The notes beneath the pieces were generated by a model, which was not told the DNA's origin, did not search any database, and saw nothing but the letters and a program-made list of their open reading frames with translations. Below are positions 25,462-35,557 of a stretch of DNA of 61,100 nt, in pieces. Positions within the stretch are counted from its first letter, which is position 1, and each line of letters starts with the position of its first letter. The stretch comes from Lachnospiraceae bacterium (GTDB lineage Bacteria > Bacillota > Clostridia > Lachnospirales > Lachnospiraceae). The DNA lies in contig JAGPFR010000012.1 in NCBI GenBank assembly GCA_018056425.1, positions 1 to 61,100 on the forward strand, given 5' to 3'. A program made the position numbers and the translations under genes.

Positions 25462-28400
25462 TCCCACGCCGGAACAAAAAAAGATCATCGATGCCAGAAA
25501 CACCAGCCTCCTTGTAAGCGCTGCCGCAGGAAGCGGTAAGACCGCGGTGCTTGTGGAAAGGATCGTGTCTTTGGTCTGCGATGAAAAAGAACCTGTGGAT
25601 ATCGACCGCATACTTGTTGTTACCTTTACCCAGGCTGCCGCTGCGGAGATGAAAGAAAGAGTACTGAAAAGGATCAATGAAAAGCTTGAAGAAGATCCGG
25701 ATAACGAGCATCTTCAAAAGCAGGTGACATTGGTTCATCAGGCTCTTATAACAACCATAGATTCATTCTGTCTTGACGTGATCAGAAATCATTTCCAGGA
25801 AGTTGGAATAGAACCCGATTTCAGAGTTGCGGACGAGGGTGAAGCAAAACTGATCAAGCAGGATGTTCTCTCCCGCGTGCTCGAAAAAGCATATGCGGAT
25901 AAGGATCCGGAATTTATTGATTGCGTGGAAGCATTCTGCCCCGGAAATAATGACTCGGCATTGGAAGACATTATCATGGGGCTGTGCTCTTCTGCCGATT
26001 CATATCCCTGGCCCGTTGATTATCTTGAAGAGAGAAAAAAAGACCATGCGATAAAAACGGCAGATGATCTTAAGGGTTCGCTCCTTGAGAAAACAATTCT
26101 CAAGTCCTCCTACGGATATGCGCTTAATGCCGAGGGGTATATAGAAGCTGCCATAAGACTCTGTGAGGATCATGAATTCCTGAGTAAATACCTTGAAACG
26201 TTTTCCGATGACAGGGATTATTTTGAGCGGATCGAAGAGACCGCACAAAGCGGAGATCTTGAGGGAATGTATGAGCTCCTCTCAGGCAGGAAGGAAGCAA
26301 AGCGTACGCTTAAATCCTCCACCGCCAAAACGGATGAGGATAAAGAAGTCAGGGATACCTACGGAGAACCTGCCAAGAAATACAGGACTGCCGCATGGGA
26401 TATCATTGATAAGCTCTATGCCAAGTTTTATGCCTTTCCGCTTGATGAGCAGATAGAAATGATCGCAGAAAGCGGAAAAAGCGTAAATGTCCTTCTTGAT
26501 CTTGCGATTTCTTTTTTCGGGGAATATGCGGATGAAAAGAAAAAGAGACATGCCATCGACTTTTCCGATATGTCACATCTTGCACTTAATATACTTACGG
26601 ATCACAGAACGGAAAACGGTGAGCTGATTGTTTTGCCCACGGATGCGGCAATGGAATACAGGGACAGATTTGCGGAAGTTATGACAGATGAGTATCAGGA
26701 CTCCAACCTGGTCCAGGAGATCATTCTTACCGCAGTCTCCGCAGAAGAGATAGGAAGATTCGACAGATTCATAGTCGGTGATGTCAAACAGAGCATATAC
26801 AGTTTCAGACAGGCACGTCCAGATCTGTTTGTCGATAAGCAGCGAAAGTACGGTAAGATCCCTCCGCACATGGAGGTGGATCTGTCCGGTAATTTCAGAA
26901 GCCGGAGTGAAGTGATAGACAGTGTTAACAGTGTCTTTGAGCGCATCATGCACGAAGACTGCGGAGGCATCGAATACGGAGAGGATGCAAGGCTGATTGC
27001 AAAGGCATCTTTCCCTGAAAGTGAAAACTGTAAAACCGAGCTTCTCCTGTATGATAACAAGATGATGGAGGAAGCTGCGCAGACTGAAGCGGATGCTTTT
27101 AACGATAACGGCGGTGAAGGCAGGGAGTATTCAATGAGTGCCGCTGACTTCATGGATGACGTATCGGATAAGAGTGAGCTTGAGGCAATCATAGTTGCTC
27201 TTAAGATCCGGGATCTTATGAAGGCTCAGAAAATATTTAACGGAGACAGGGATAACCCCGGCCTTAGGAATATTTCCTACAGGGACATCGTAATATTAAG
27301 AAGGAGTGTAAGCGGTGTAACCGAAACCTATCGCAAGGTTTTTGCCGAGATGGGTATTCCTTTGTATGCCGAGGGAAAGAACGGATACTTTAAGACCACT
27401 GAAGTGAGTCTTCTTTTGCAGTATCTCAGAACGCTTAGCAATCCGCTGGATGATGTGCCGCTGTACAGTGTGATGCACTCGGTATTCGGGGACTTTGACG
27501 AAAACGAGATCGCATTGATAAGAGCGGGGAGACAGAGTGTATCTCTTTATGATGCTTTACTTATGGCTTCGGGGAGAAAAGATGATATATGCACCGATAA
27601 AATATCGGAGGCCTTGTCGCTTAAACTGAATTCATTTTTGGACAGGACGGATGAATACCGCAGGATGAGCGGCTACCTGACTGTTAGAGAATTGCTTGAG
27701 AAGATCACCGCGGATCATCACTATATCGAGATGGTTACCGCACTTCCGGGTGGTCAGGGAAGAACGGCCAATGTTCAGATGCTTCTTGTTATGGCATCTT
27801 CATATGAAAAATCCAGTTATCTGGGATTAAATGATTTCATCAGATATATCGACAACATGGAGAAATTCGAAGTTGATGCCGGGGAAGCGGGATCTGCTTC
27901 CGAAAATGCCGATGTTGTCAAACTAATGACCATTCACAAATCAAAGGGTCTCGAGTTTCCCATTGTCATCTTTGCGGGACTCGGCAGGCAGTTTAATTTC
28001 ATGGATCTTGCAAAGCCTCTTCTTACCGATGATATCCTCGGAATAGGCAGCAGATACACGGATACCAAAACAAGGCTTCGTTACAAGACTCTCAGATACT
28101 ATGCCGTAGCCGATAAGAAAAGATGTGACATCGTTGCGGAGGAAATGAGACTTCTGTATGTTGCCATGACAAGAGCGTGCGAAAAGCTCATTATGATCGG
28201 CGGTATAAAGGATGCGGAAAAGAGCATCGGCGAATATCTGGGATATCCGGCCGAGCGTCTTACATACGGATCTTTCCAGAATGCGGACTGCTATCTTGAT
28301 CTTATGCTTCCGGTAATAGGGTGCAGGGAAGTTCTTGATACCATAAGCATTAAGATGATAGATGCCGAGAAGCTTTATACCGATGAAAAGAGGGCGGTTG

Positions 28401-29338
28401 AAAGTGAGGCAAAAGGGCTTAGCGAATTTACCATGGCTGAAGGAGGCGACCTCAGGCTTGCCGATAAAGAGTCATTGGAAGAGCTGGAGAAGAAATTCTC
28501 ATATGTATACCCTTACGGGTATTTTGAAAATCTTTATACCAAGACTACCGTAAGCGAACTTAAGATGGCTGCCATGGCGGAGAAGGATGAGGGCGCGTAC
28601 GATCTGATGGAACATGGTGAGGATGAGACCGCGGTTCCTGTTTTCGCGGGTGGAAATACAAGCAGCATTTATGATGATGCGGAGGAAAGCCGTGATATGC
28701 CGGGTGAGGCAGCAGGCGCAACACCTAAGTTTATCATCACCGGAACCGAACGAGGTAACGCATATCACAGATGCATGCAGCTTTTATCCTGGGACCGCAT
28801 CCTCGGACCCGTGATCGGAACCGTTCCTTTATCATATGATGAATTTGTGACATTAATGTCGGATAATGAACCTTCGGTTATAGAATACATTAAAAAGTTC
28901 TGGTCCGAAGAACTTGCTGCGGGACATATCTCCGAGAAAACTCACGCTGCGGTTGCTCCTTACAAGATATTTACATTCTTAAAGTCCGAATTGTCATACA
29001 GAATGTGGAGAGCGGAAAGTGCACATCTTCTTAAGAGAGAGCAGCCTTTCGTATACGGCATACCCGCATCGAGGCTTCTTGATCCGGAGCACAAAAATGC
29101 AGGTTCAACGGCACTTGATCAAGAGATTCTTATGATACAGGGAATCATTGACGCATACTTTGTCGAGAACGGACAGATCATCCTTCTGGATTATAAGACC
29201 GATTCCGTGAAATCCATGGAAGAACTCTGGAAGAGGTATGAAACTCAGATGGATTATTACAAAGAGGCACTCGAGTCTCTTGAACATCTTCCCGTAGCCG
29301 AGAGATTCCTGTATTCTTTTAAACTCGGAATCTGTTAA
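25451..29338 (+). CDS. addA: Helicase-exonuclease AddAB, subunit AddA
   Basis: 1295 residues. ATG 25451 follows GAAGGAGGT; an in-frame GTG seven codons upstream lacks such a site. UvrD-like superfamily 1A helicase: Walker A AAAGSGKTAVLVERI, Walker B DEYQDSN, motif III-like GDVKQSIYSFRQARPDLF, motif V TIHKSKGLEFPIV, motif VI VAMTRACEKL. The C-terminal nuclease domain has ILLDYKTDSV, and an upstream RGNAYHRCMQ supplies the His of the PD-(D/E)XK site. Both subunits keep their nuclease residues. Translationally coupled to addB. Confidence 0.96.
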   Translation: MAFNPTPEQKKIIDARNTSLLVSAAAGSGKTAVLVERIVSLVCDEKEPVDIDRILVVTFTQAAAAEMKERVLKRINEKLEEDPDNEHLQKQVTLVHQALITTIDSFCLDVIRNHFQEVGIEPDFRVADEGEAKLIKQDVLSRVLEKAYADKDPEFIDCVEAFCPGNNDSALEDIIMGLCSSADSYPWPVDYLEERKKDHAIKTADDLKGSLLEKTILKSSYGYALNAEGYIEAAIRLCEDHEFLSKYLETFSDDRDYFERIEETAQSGDLEGMYELLSGRKEAKRTLKSSTAKTDEDKEVRDTYGEPAKKYRTAAWDIIDKLYAKFYAFPLDEQIEMIAESGKSVNVLLDLAISFFGEYADEKKKRHAIDFSDMSHLALNILTDHRTENGELIVLPTDAAMEYRDRFAEVMTDEYQDSNLVQEIILTAVSAEEIGRFDRFIVGDVKQSIYSFRQARPDLFVDKQRKYGKIPPHMEVDLSGNFRSRSEVIDSVNSVFERIMHEDCGGIEYGEDARLIAKASFPESENCKTELLLYDNKMMEEAAQTEADAFNDNGGEGREYSMSAADFMDDVSDKSELEAIIVALKIRDLMKAQKIFNGDRDNPGLRNISYRDIVILRRSVSGVTETYRKVFAEMGIPLYAEGKNGYFKTTEVSLLLQYLRTLSNPLDDVPLYSVMHSVFGDFDENEIALIRAGRQSVSLYDALLMASGRKDDICTDKISEALSLKLNSFLDRTDEYRRMSGYLTVRELLEKITADHHYIEMVTALPGGQGRTANVQMLLVMASSYEKSSYLGLNDFIRYIDNMEKFEVDAGEAGSASENADVVKLMTIHKSKGLEFPIVIFAGLGRQFNFMDLAKPLLTDDILGIGSRYTDTKTRLRYKTLRYYAVADKKRCDIVAEEMRLLYVAMTRACEKLIMIGGIKDAEKSIGEYLGYPAERLTYGSFQNADCYLDLMLPVIGCREVLDTISIKMIDAEKLYTDEKRAVESEAKGLSEFTMAEGGDLRLADKESLEELEKKFSYVYPYGYFENLYTKTTVSELKMAAMAEKDEGAYDLMEHGEDETAVPVFAGGNTSSIYDDAEESRDMPGEAAGATPKFIITGTERGNAYHRCMQLLSWDRILGPVIGTVPLSYDEFVTLMSDNEPSVIEYIKKFWSEELAAGHISEKTHAAVAPYKIFTFLKSELSYRMWRAESAHLLKREQPFVYGIPASRLLDPEHKNAGSTALDQEILMIQGIIDAYFVENGQIILLDYKTDSVKSMEELWKRYETQMDYYKEALESLEHLPVAERFLYSFKLGIC

Positions 29339-29370
29339 ATAAGACCCGTAGAGAGTATAATAGTTTCCAT

Positions 29371-30489
29371 ATGAAGCATGCGGGGCAAAAAGTAAAGAAA
29401 AAAAGTCGCCTCCCGGTTTACATCGGGAGGTTCTTTTTGTGGGTTTTTGCCACCCTGCTCACGCTGGTATTCGGCCTGTATGCAATGCTCTTTATGATCA
29501 ACAGGGGGCCCTCCGAACATTTCAGGGATCTGTTTGTCGTTTCGGTCATGGAATCGAGTGCCGGAGGAATACTCGCGGAGATGTTTTTAAGTGATGAGGA
29601 GATTTCTGAGATCATGGATCAGAACCGTGTCGAGGAGAGCGCCGAGATCACCGATACCTCCCTCATAAATATCCCCGGAAGTTCTAATGACATAATGTCA
29701 ACAGCCTCACAAACCGCGGATTTATCGGCTTCCGAGACTTCTTCCACCGATCAGAGTGAATTTGTCTATGACGACCCTGACGGAGACGGGATCGAGCTTC
29801 ATGAAGTTCACGGAACGACTTATTCGGGCATGATGATGATCGTATATGACCCTTCCAGAGTCGTCGTTTCAGCCATCCCGGAGTTCTCACACGGATACCA
29901 TGGCTGGACTCTTGAGCAGCACATTGAAAATAACGGCGCGGTTGCCGGAATAAACGGCGGCAAATATGAAGATACCAACGGACTCGGTGCGGGAGCCTGG
30001 CCCGAGGGGATCGTAATAGCGGGCGGCACTGTAAGATGCGGAAATGACGGCGGAACTTACGGAGTTTACGGGTTTGATGAAAACAATGTCCTGATCGTCG
30101 GCAGAATGACTGCCGCAAGGGCTATGGATATGGGGATCAGGGATGCGCTTACTTTCGGTCCCGCCCTTATAGTTAACGGAACTCCCGCAACACTTGCAGG
30201 TGCGGGCGGCGGACTTAACCCCAGAACCGCGATAGGACAGCGCTCTGACGGAGCAGTTCTATTACTTGTCATCGAAGGAAGAAAGACTTCATCACTCGGA
30301 GCCTCGATGGCGGATCTTATAGATGTGTTTGTTGAATACGGCGCGGTGAATGCTGCCAATCTTGACGGCGGAATGTCGTCCTCCATGTTTTATAACGGTG
30401 AACAGATAGTTGATAACTGTACGGTGCGTGATACGAGACGTATCCCAACCGCTTTTGTCGTACTTCCCATGTCTGAGGGAGATTCATGA
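29371..30489 (+). CDS. Membrane-anchored phosphodiester glycosidase-family protein (NAGPA domain)
   Basis: 372 residues: basic head, one membrane helix (~20-43), a Ser/Thr-rich linker (~85-130), and a C-terminal NAGPA-type domain. Diagnostic segments: AGINGGKYEDTNGLGAGAWPEG, GLNPRTAIGQRSDGAVLLLVIEGR and AVNAANLDGGMSSSMFYNG. This domain cleaves or remodels sugar phosphodiesters, and bacterial members act at the cell envelope. No SD precedes ATG 29371; instead a TATAAT box at 29356-29361 ends ten bases upstream, so the mRNA may be leaderless. The next gene overlaps its 3' end by four bases. Confidence 0.85.
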   Translation: MKHAGQKVKKKSRLPVYIGRFFLWVFATLLTLVFGLYAMLFMINRGPSEHFRDLFVVSVMESSAGGILAEMFLSDEEISEIMDQNRVEESAEITDTSLINIPGSSNDIMSTASQTADLSASETSSTDQSEFVYDDPDGDGIELHEVHGTTYSGMMMIVYDPSRVVVSAIPEFSHGYHGWTLEQHIENNGAVAGINGGKYEDTNGLGAGAWPEGIVIAGGTVRCGNDGGTYGVYGFDENNVLIVGRMTAARAMDMGIRDALTFGPALIVNGTPATLAGAGGGLNPRTAIGQRSDGAVLLLVIEGRKTSSLGASMADLIDVFVEYGAVNAANLDGGMSSSMFYNGEQIVDNCTVRDTRRIPTAFVVLPMSEGDS

Positions 30490-31592
30490 AAGAAAAAGCC
30501 GAAAAATACAAGAAGGGAGCAAGACTCTACAGGATCTTTCTTTTATCGTGGATCCTGTGTCTGCTTGTTGTGATCGCAGCGGCTTTAAACAGGTTTGATG
30601 AGTTCCTGATCAAATATGAGGCTGCATACAGAGCGAGTCTTCCCGAAGCGGTCGCTGCAGATCTTCTTACTCTTTTCCGGACGGAGGATACGGGATCTTT
30701 ATATGATCTTGCAACGGAAAAGCCTGGACACGGAATCTATGAAACCAGGGAAGATGTGGTCATCTATTTAAGAAAGTTTTTGCATAACGGTCCCATCACA
30801 CTTGATGTCGTAAGGTCTGAGAGTACGGACGATCACAATGTGTTTTTGATAGATTCGGGTGATGTTACGGTTGCCAGGGCGGAGTTTGTCAAAGAGCCGG
30901 TGGCGGATGTGCTTGAGATTCCCAAGTGGGATCTTACATCGCTCACGCTTTATGCCGATGATCCGAGGGGTATCCACATATCAGCCCCCGATAATGTAAA
31001 CCTTCTGATAAACGGGATTGAGTACACGGGCGTGGGAGAGGCAGGGCAGGAGCCGGTTGCGCAAAGGTTTGTCGGCGAATATGAAGATCTGCCCAGGATA
31101 AACGAATATGACATAGACGGGTTTTATTATCTTCCCGATGTTTCGGCTCTTTCGGATGACGGGACGATCCTTCCGGTTCTCTGTGATATGAACACATACA
31201 CATATTATGTGGATTATCCGAGGGATTCGGCTTACCGCACGGAGGTTGAAGCTGTCGCAAAAGAAGCCGTAGGGGCATATGCCACCTTCATATCCGGAGA
31301 CCTGTCCGAGGGCGAGCTGAAGAAGTATTTCACCGCCGACAACATATTCCTGTATTACATGGAGCATGCGGAACTGAAGTGGTTTACAAGGCACCGTGCT
31401 TCGGAGATCCACAGCGCCGAGGTCGTGGATTTCATAGCCTATTCGGATGATGTCTGTTATTGCGAGGTCATAGTGGAGCAGTATCTGACCATGGAATGGG
31501 GCCCCAGGGAACCGGAAGTCATCACCACGGACGGCAAGTTTTATTTTGTGAAACAGGGCGATGACTGGAAGGTTTTGGCAATTGAGTTTTAA
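30486..31592 (+). CDS. Membrane-anchored extracellular protein, unknown (368 aa)
   Basis: ATG 30486 overlaps the upstream stop (ATGA), with GAGGGAG as SD. One membrane helix (~16-36, RIFLLSWILCLLVVIAAALN) follows a Lys-rich head, so the rest is outside the cell. The C-terminal ~100 residues (from EVEAVAKEAVGAYATFISGD to DDWKVLAIEF) resemble an NTF2-like fold, a common small ligand-binding or scaffold domain in envelope proteins. I do not recognise the middle. Coupling to the NAGPA protein suggests the two act together in the envelope. Confidence 0.7.
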   Translation: MKEKAEKYKKGARLYRIFLLSWILCLLVVIAAALNRFDEFLIKYEAAYRASLPEAVAADLLTLFRTEDTGSLYDLATEKPGHGIYETREDVVIYLRKFLHNGPITLDVVRSESTDDHNVFLIDSGDVTVARAEFVKEPVADVLEIPKWDLTSLTLYADDPRGIHISAPDNVNLLINGIEYTGVGEAGQEPVAQRFVGEYEDLPRINEYDIDGFYYLPDVSALSDDGTILPVLCDMNTYTYYVDYPRDSAYRTEVEAVAKEAVGAYATFISGDLSEGELKKYFTADNIFLYYMEHAELKWFTRHRASEIHSAEVVDFIAYSDDVCYCEVIVEQYLTMEWGPREPEVITTDGKFYFVKQGDDWKVLAIEF

Positions 31593-31724
31593 TAGCGTTA
31601 TCTATATCGCAATTTGTGCAATTTGAGCGGCAACATTTGGTTATCTTTTTCCGTAAGGAATGTGATAAAATCGTTTTCGTAGGTTCCCTTTCAGAAAGGG
31701 AAGAAAGTGTACAGGAGGTACAAT

Positions 31725-33203
31725 ATGATTAATACACCCAAAGTCCGTGTAGGAATTGTGGCTGTAAGCCGCGATTGTTTCCCCGAGTCACTTGCGGTTA
31801 ACCGTCGCAAGGCACTTGTAGAAGCTTATACCAAGAAGTATGATGCAGCAGACATTTATGAATGCCCCATCTGCATCGTTGAGAGCGAGATCGACATGGT
31901 TAACGCTCTTGAAGATGTTAAGAAAGCAGGTTGTGAGGCTCTTTGCGTTTACCTCGGAAACTTCGGTCCCGAGATCTCTGAGACCCTTCTTGCTAAGCAT
32001 TTTGACGGCCCCAAGATGTTCTGCGCAGCTGCTGAAGAGAGCCAGAACGATCTTCAGGACGGAAGAGGAGATGCTTACTGCGGAATGCTCAATGCTAGCT
32101 ACAATCTCCGTCTCAGAAGCGTAAAGGCATATATTCCCGAGTATCCTGTCGGCGACGCTGAAGATTGCGCTGACATGATCCACGAGTTCCTTCCTATTGC
32201 AAATGCAATCTATGCTCTTAATAACCTTAAGATCATTTCTTTTGGTCCCAGACCCAACAACTTCCTTGCTTGTAACGCTCCCATTCAGCAGCTTTACAAC
32301 ATGGGAATCGAGATCGAAGAGAATTCAGAGCTTGACCTTTTCGAGAGCTTCCAGAAGCATGAGGGAGACGAGAGAATCCCTGCTAAGATCAAAGAGATGG
32401 AAGAAGAGCTCGGCGCCGGAAACAAGAAGCCCGAGATTCTTTCCAAGCTTGCTCAGTATGAGCTTACTCTCCTTGACTGGGTTGAGGCTCATAAGGGATA
32501 CAGAAAGTATGTTGCCATCGCAGGAAAGTGCTGGCCTGCATTCCAGACCATGTTCAAGTTCGTTCCCTGCTATGTAAACAGCCGTCTCACCGGAATGGGA
32601 ATCCCCGTATCATGTGAGGTTGATATCTACGGATGTCTCTCTGAGTTCATCGGACAGGTCGTTTCAAACGATATCGTTACTCTCCTTGACATCAACAACT
32701 CCGTTCCCAAGGATATGTACAACGAGTCCATCAAGGGCAAGTTCGACTATGAGATTACCGATACCTTCATGGGCTTCCACTGCGGAAATACCTGCACCAA
32801 GAAGCTTTGCAATTATGAGATGAAGTATCAGAAGATCATGGCTCGTGCGCTTCCCGTAGAGGTTACCAACGGAACTCTCGAAGGAGACATCGCTCCCGGC
32901 GACATCACCTTCTTCAGACTTCAGTCCACCTCAGACAATAAGCTTAAGGCTTATGTTGCAGAGGGTGAGGTTCTTCCCGTTGCTACCAAGTCCTTCGGCG
33001 GAATCGGCGTATTCGCTATCAAGGAGATGGGACGTTTCTATCGTCACGTGCTTATCGAGAACAGCTTCCCTCATCATGGCGCTGTTACATTCGCACACAA
33101 CGGAAAGGCACTTTATGAGATCTTCAAGTATCTCGGAGTTGAGTCTCTCGGATATAACCAGCCTAAGAGCCTTCCTTATCCCACCGAGAATCCTTTCAAG
33201 TAA
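31725..33203 (+). CDS. L-fucose/L-arabinose isomerase-like protein
   Basis: 492 residues, cytoplasmic. ATG 31725 follows AGGAGG; an upstream in-frame ATG at 31707 has no such site. The fold of the fucose/arabinose isomerase family is indicated by ALEDVKKAGCEALCVYLGNF, the mid segment IAGKCWPAFQTMFKFVPCYV, and the C-terminal TNGTLEGDIAPGDITFFRLQ. Sugar isomerases of this fold use Mn2+ bound by Glu, Asp and His; I see candidate ligands (CEVDIYG, FHCGNTC) but cannot confirm the full set, so the enzyme could act on another sugar. Codon use is strongly biased (AAC, ATC, TTC, CTT), as in the Fe-S scaffold pair, which implies high expression. Confidence 0.8.
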   Translation: MINTPKVRVGIVAVSRDCFPESLAVNRRKALVEAYTKKYDAADIYECPICIVESEIDMVNALEDVKKAGCEALCVYLGNFGPEISETLLAKHFDGPKMFCAAAEESQNDLQDGRGDAYCGMLNASYNLRLRSVKAYIPEYPVGDAEDCADMIHEFLPIANAIYALNNLKIISFGPRPNNFLACNAPIQQLYNMGIEIEENSELDLFESFQKHEGDERIPAKIKEMEEELGAGNKKPEILSKLAQYELTLLDWVEAHKGYRKYVAIAGKCWPAFQTMFKFVPCYVNSRLTGMGIPVSCEVDIYGCLSEFIGQVVSNDIVTLLDINNSVPKDMYNESIKGKFDYEITDTFMGFHCGNTCTKKLCNYEMKYQKIMARALPVEVTNGTLEGDIAPGDITFFRLQSTSDNKLKAYVAEGEVLPVATKSFGGIGVFAIKEMGRFYRHVLIENSFPHHGAVTFAHNGKALYEIFKYLGVESLGYNQPKSLPYPTENPFK

Positions 33204-33227
33204 TTCATATTAATATATGATACTTTG

Positions 33228-33255
33228 CCTGCCCGAGAAATCGGGCAGGTTTTTT
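33228..33255 (+). terminator. Terminator after the isomerase-like gene
   Basis: A 9-bp GC-rich stem, CCTGCCCGA / TCGGGCAGG (33228-33236 and 33241-33249), with a GAAA tetraloop and six Ts. It separates the highly expressed isomerase-like gene from the TSCPD gene. Confidence 0.92.
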
Positions 33256-33281
33256 GTAAACAGCAATATATAGGAGATATT

Positions 33282-33530
33282 ATGCAACACATTTCTTATA
33301 CCCCGAGCGGAGTTTGTGCGACGAATATTGAATTTGATATTGATGATGAGAACAGGCTCCATAATGTAGCATTCACGAGGGGCTGTAACGGCAATCTCAA
33401 AGCCATCGGAAAACTGGTAGAGGGTAAGGATGCTTCTGAGATAGCAAACATCCTCAGGGGAAACATCTGCGGAGCAAGAGGAACATCCTGCGCTGATCAG
33501 TTCTCCAAGGCAATCGAGTCGGTAATTTAA
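33282..33530 (+). CDS. TSCPD domain protein (TIGR03905-like)
   Basis: 82 residues. ATG 33282 follows TAGGAGA. The fold is the small TSCPD domain also found at the C-terminus of some ribonucleotide reductases. Key segments are TPSGVCATNIEFDID, FTRGCNGNLKAIGKL, GNICGARGTSCADQFSKAI. Four Cys (residues ~12, 32, 66 and 73) are placed as expected for a metal- or cluster-binding site. Its exact function is unknown; free-standing copies are common in Clostridia. The gene has terminators on both sides. Confidence 0.9.
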   Translation: MQHISYTPSGVCATNIEFDIDDENRLHNVAFTRGCNGNLKAIGKLVEGKDASEIANILRGNICGARGTSCADQFSKAIESVI

Positions 33531-33539
33531 CATGAAAGT

Positions 33540-33568
33540 GGCGGAAGGAACGGTTCTTCCGCCTTTTT
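33540..33568 (+). terminator. Terminator after the TSCPD gene
   Basis: GGCGGAAG (33540-33547) pairs with CTTCCGCC (33556-33563); a few inner A-T pairs extend the stem, and TTTTTC follows. It lies ten bases past the stop codon. Confidence 0.85.
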
Positions 33569-33693
33569 CTTCGTTTTGCCCATTTTTTGTAGCGTTAATT
33601 ATCCCTGTTATGGTAACATATACCCATAGCTTGATGCCCATGGGTGATGCAGGCACTTTGGGCGGATAATCGACCTGCAACAGGGGGAGCAAT

Positions 33694-35400
33694 ATGAAGG
33701 TACGGAGAATTAGTCTTACCTTACAGATCTTGCTGATCAACGTTGTCATTCTTGTTGTTGCTACTGCAGTTCTCGGAACCATATCGGTTAAACAATCAGC
33801 CTCCGCAATGGATCATCTTATCAAGCAGAGAATGATAGACATCGCCAATACCGCTGCTGCGGAGATTGACGGTGATGTTCTTGATGCGCTTGAAGACGGC
33901 GATCAGGAAACGGAGGAATATGCTTCGGTCCTTGATGATCTTGCCGCATACAGGGATAATACCGATCTTGAATATATCTACTGTATGGAAAAGAGCGACA
34001 GCGGTTTTATTTTCACTGTGGATGCGGATCCCGAGGAGCCGGCTGACTGGGGTGATGAGGTGGAAGTTACCGATGCTCTTGTAGTAGCCGGAAACGGTAC
34101 CGGAGCGGTTGACGATGAACCATACGCCGATGAGTGGGGCAATCACTACAGTGCATACAGTCCCGTATTTACATCATCAGGCAAGGTTGCGGGAATCGTA
34201 GGAGTTGACTTCAGTGCGGACTGGTATGATGAACAGATCGCCAATAATATCCGCACGATTGTATTTACCAGTCTGATCATTTTAGCTGTCAGTATTCTTG
34301 CAATCCTTTTCCTCTGCTTCAGGATCAATAAAGGATTTAAAACTCTTAACAATAAACTCAGTGATATCGCTGACGGATCCGGAGACCTTACCAAGAAGAT
34401 CGAGATCTCATCGGGTGATGAGTTTGAAGTTATAGCCGGTAATATGAATACCTTTATCGACCAGATAAGGGATATCGTTTCGGGAGTTAAGAATAATGTG
34501 GACAGTTCCGTATCCGCATCTAGTGAACTGACCAGTATTACGGAAAGAGCTACGGAAACGATGAACGAGCTTTCCAATGCCATTTCGGGTGTTTCAACCG
34601 GAGCGCTTCAGCAGGCTGAGGATGTAAACAACGCATCCGAAAATGTACGAAATATTGTTAACCGTCTCTCCGAAATGTCGGATACTGTTGAAACAGCCAA
34701 AGAATGCACAAACAGCATGGCATCCAATTCAAATTATGTGTCCGGAACATTCGAAGAGCTTATTGCTTCGGTTCAGGAATCCATGCGTGAGCTCGAGCAG
34801 GTTACCGAGGAGATGGGTAATGTAGGAAGTTTCGTTGAGGAAGTTATCAATGCGGCAGACGTGATCAACTCCATCGCCAACCAGACAAATCTTCTGTCGC
34901 TCAATGCTTCCATCGAGGCGGCAAGAGCGGGTGAAGCGGGACGTGGATTTGCGGTTGTTGCCGAGGAGATCGGTAAGCTTGCTGTTCAGTCCAATGAATC
35001 CTCCGCTTCCATTAAGACGATCATGGATGAGCTTAAGACCCAGACGGATAAGACGATAGGTCTTGTTACCAAGCTTAACGATGTAATGTCCAAACAGGAA
35101 ACAACCAGCATGAACTCCAAAGAATCCCTTACCACGCTGTTTGAAAACATTAACAGCACCAAGGAGAACTTTGAAGCAATCAGGACAAATGTTGAGTGTA
35201 TCAGTGAAGAATGTAATGTTCTTAATGATTCGATCAGCAGTCTGTCGGCAATCTCCGAAGAGAACGCATCTTCCGCAGAGATTACCGCAAATGCATGCAC
35301 CGAGATCACGGATATAATCAATAACGTTTCCGATAAGGCCGATAATATCAAGAAACAGTCCGATGACCTCGGAAATATGGTCGGAAAATACAAAGTATGA
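33694..35400 (+). CDS. Methyl-accepting chemotaxis protein
   Basis: 568 residues. Two membrane helices (~10-32 and ~190-212) enclose a ~155-residue extracellular sensor, probably a dCache/PAS-like domain ([29 protein letters not shown]). A HAMP segment follows (~213-265). The cytoplasmic signalling hairpin is clear: [20 protein letters not shown] and [20 protein letters not shown]. No C-terminal CheR-docking pentapeptide. It implies a chemotactic, flagellated cell, though no flagellar genes are in the window. SD AGGGGGAG. Confidence 0.94.
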   Translation: MKVRRISLTLQILLINVVILVVATAVLGTISVKQSASAMDHLIKQRMIDIANTAAAEIDGDVLDALEDGDQETEEYASVLDDLAAYRDNTDLEYIYCMEKSDSGFIFTVDADPEEPADWGDEVEVTDALVVAGNGTGAVDDEPYADEWGNHYSAYSPVFTSSGKVAGIVGVDFSADWYDEQIANNIRTIVFTSLIILAVSILAILFLCFRINKGFKTLNNKLSDIADGSGDLTKKIEISSGDEFEVIAGNMNTFIDQIRDIVSGVKNNVDSSVSASSELTSITERATETMNELSNAISGVSTGALQQAEDVNNASENVRNIVNRLSEMSDTVETAKECTNSMASNSNYVSGTFEELIASVQESMRELEQVTEEMGNVGSFVEEVINAADVINSIANQTNLLSLNASIEAARAGEAGRGFAVVAEEIGKLAVQSNESSASIKTIMDELKTQTDKTIGLVTKLNDVMSKQETTSMNSKESLTTLFENINSTKENFEAIRTNVECISEECNVLNDSISSLSAISEENASSAEITANACTEITDIINNVSDKADNIKKQSDDLGNMVGKYKV

Positions 35401-35418
35401 TCACCGATGATTAAATAT

Positions 35419-35488
35419 GGGCCAGGGGGACGTTTCAGATTGGTTCACGGTATGACTGTGAGCCAATCTGAAACCGTCCTCCTGGCCC
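35419..35488 (+). repeat. Long near-perfect hairpin (REP-like or terminator) between the chemoreceptor and potA
   Basis: The left arm starts GGGCCAGGGGGACGTTTC and runs on into AGATTGG. The right arm starts CCAATCTGAAACCGTCC and ends TCCTGGCCC. They pair over ~25 bases with one mismatch and one bulge, and TTCAC/GTGAG extends the stem inward. Only a few Ts follow, so it is larger and more stable than a plain terminator. The core GGGGACGTTTC is shared with the terminator at 10947-10983. It may end the chemoreceptor transcript, but its form recalls dispersed palindromic repeats of Clostridia. Confidence 0.75.
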
Positions 35489-35557
35489 TATTGTATACCC
35501 CTGCAAAAAATGGAAAAATGTGCGCAATTCGGGTCTACTGACCCACGGAGGAAAGCA

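Noticed and set aside
30943-31412. Overlapping minus-strand open frames within the anchored protein gene
   Set aside because: Arg/Pro/His-rich composition without start signals; typical antisense shadows of a real gene.
33590-33693. c-di-GMP riboswitch or flagellar-type promoter before the chemoreceptor gene
   Set aside because: I see neither the conserved GEMM core nor a TAAA-N15-GCCGATAA pair. There is a small palindrome (GATGCCCATGGGTGATGC), but nothing that supports a named element.
33210-33782. Long minus-strand open frame of 190 codons over the TSCPD gene
   Set aside because: It runs antisense to a well-supported gene with its own SD and terminators, and has no domain or ribosome site.
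35419-35488. Miniature transposon (MITE)
   Set aside because: The arms pair over nearly the whole length, leaving no element body, and no target-site duplication is visible at the ends.
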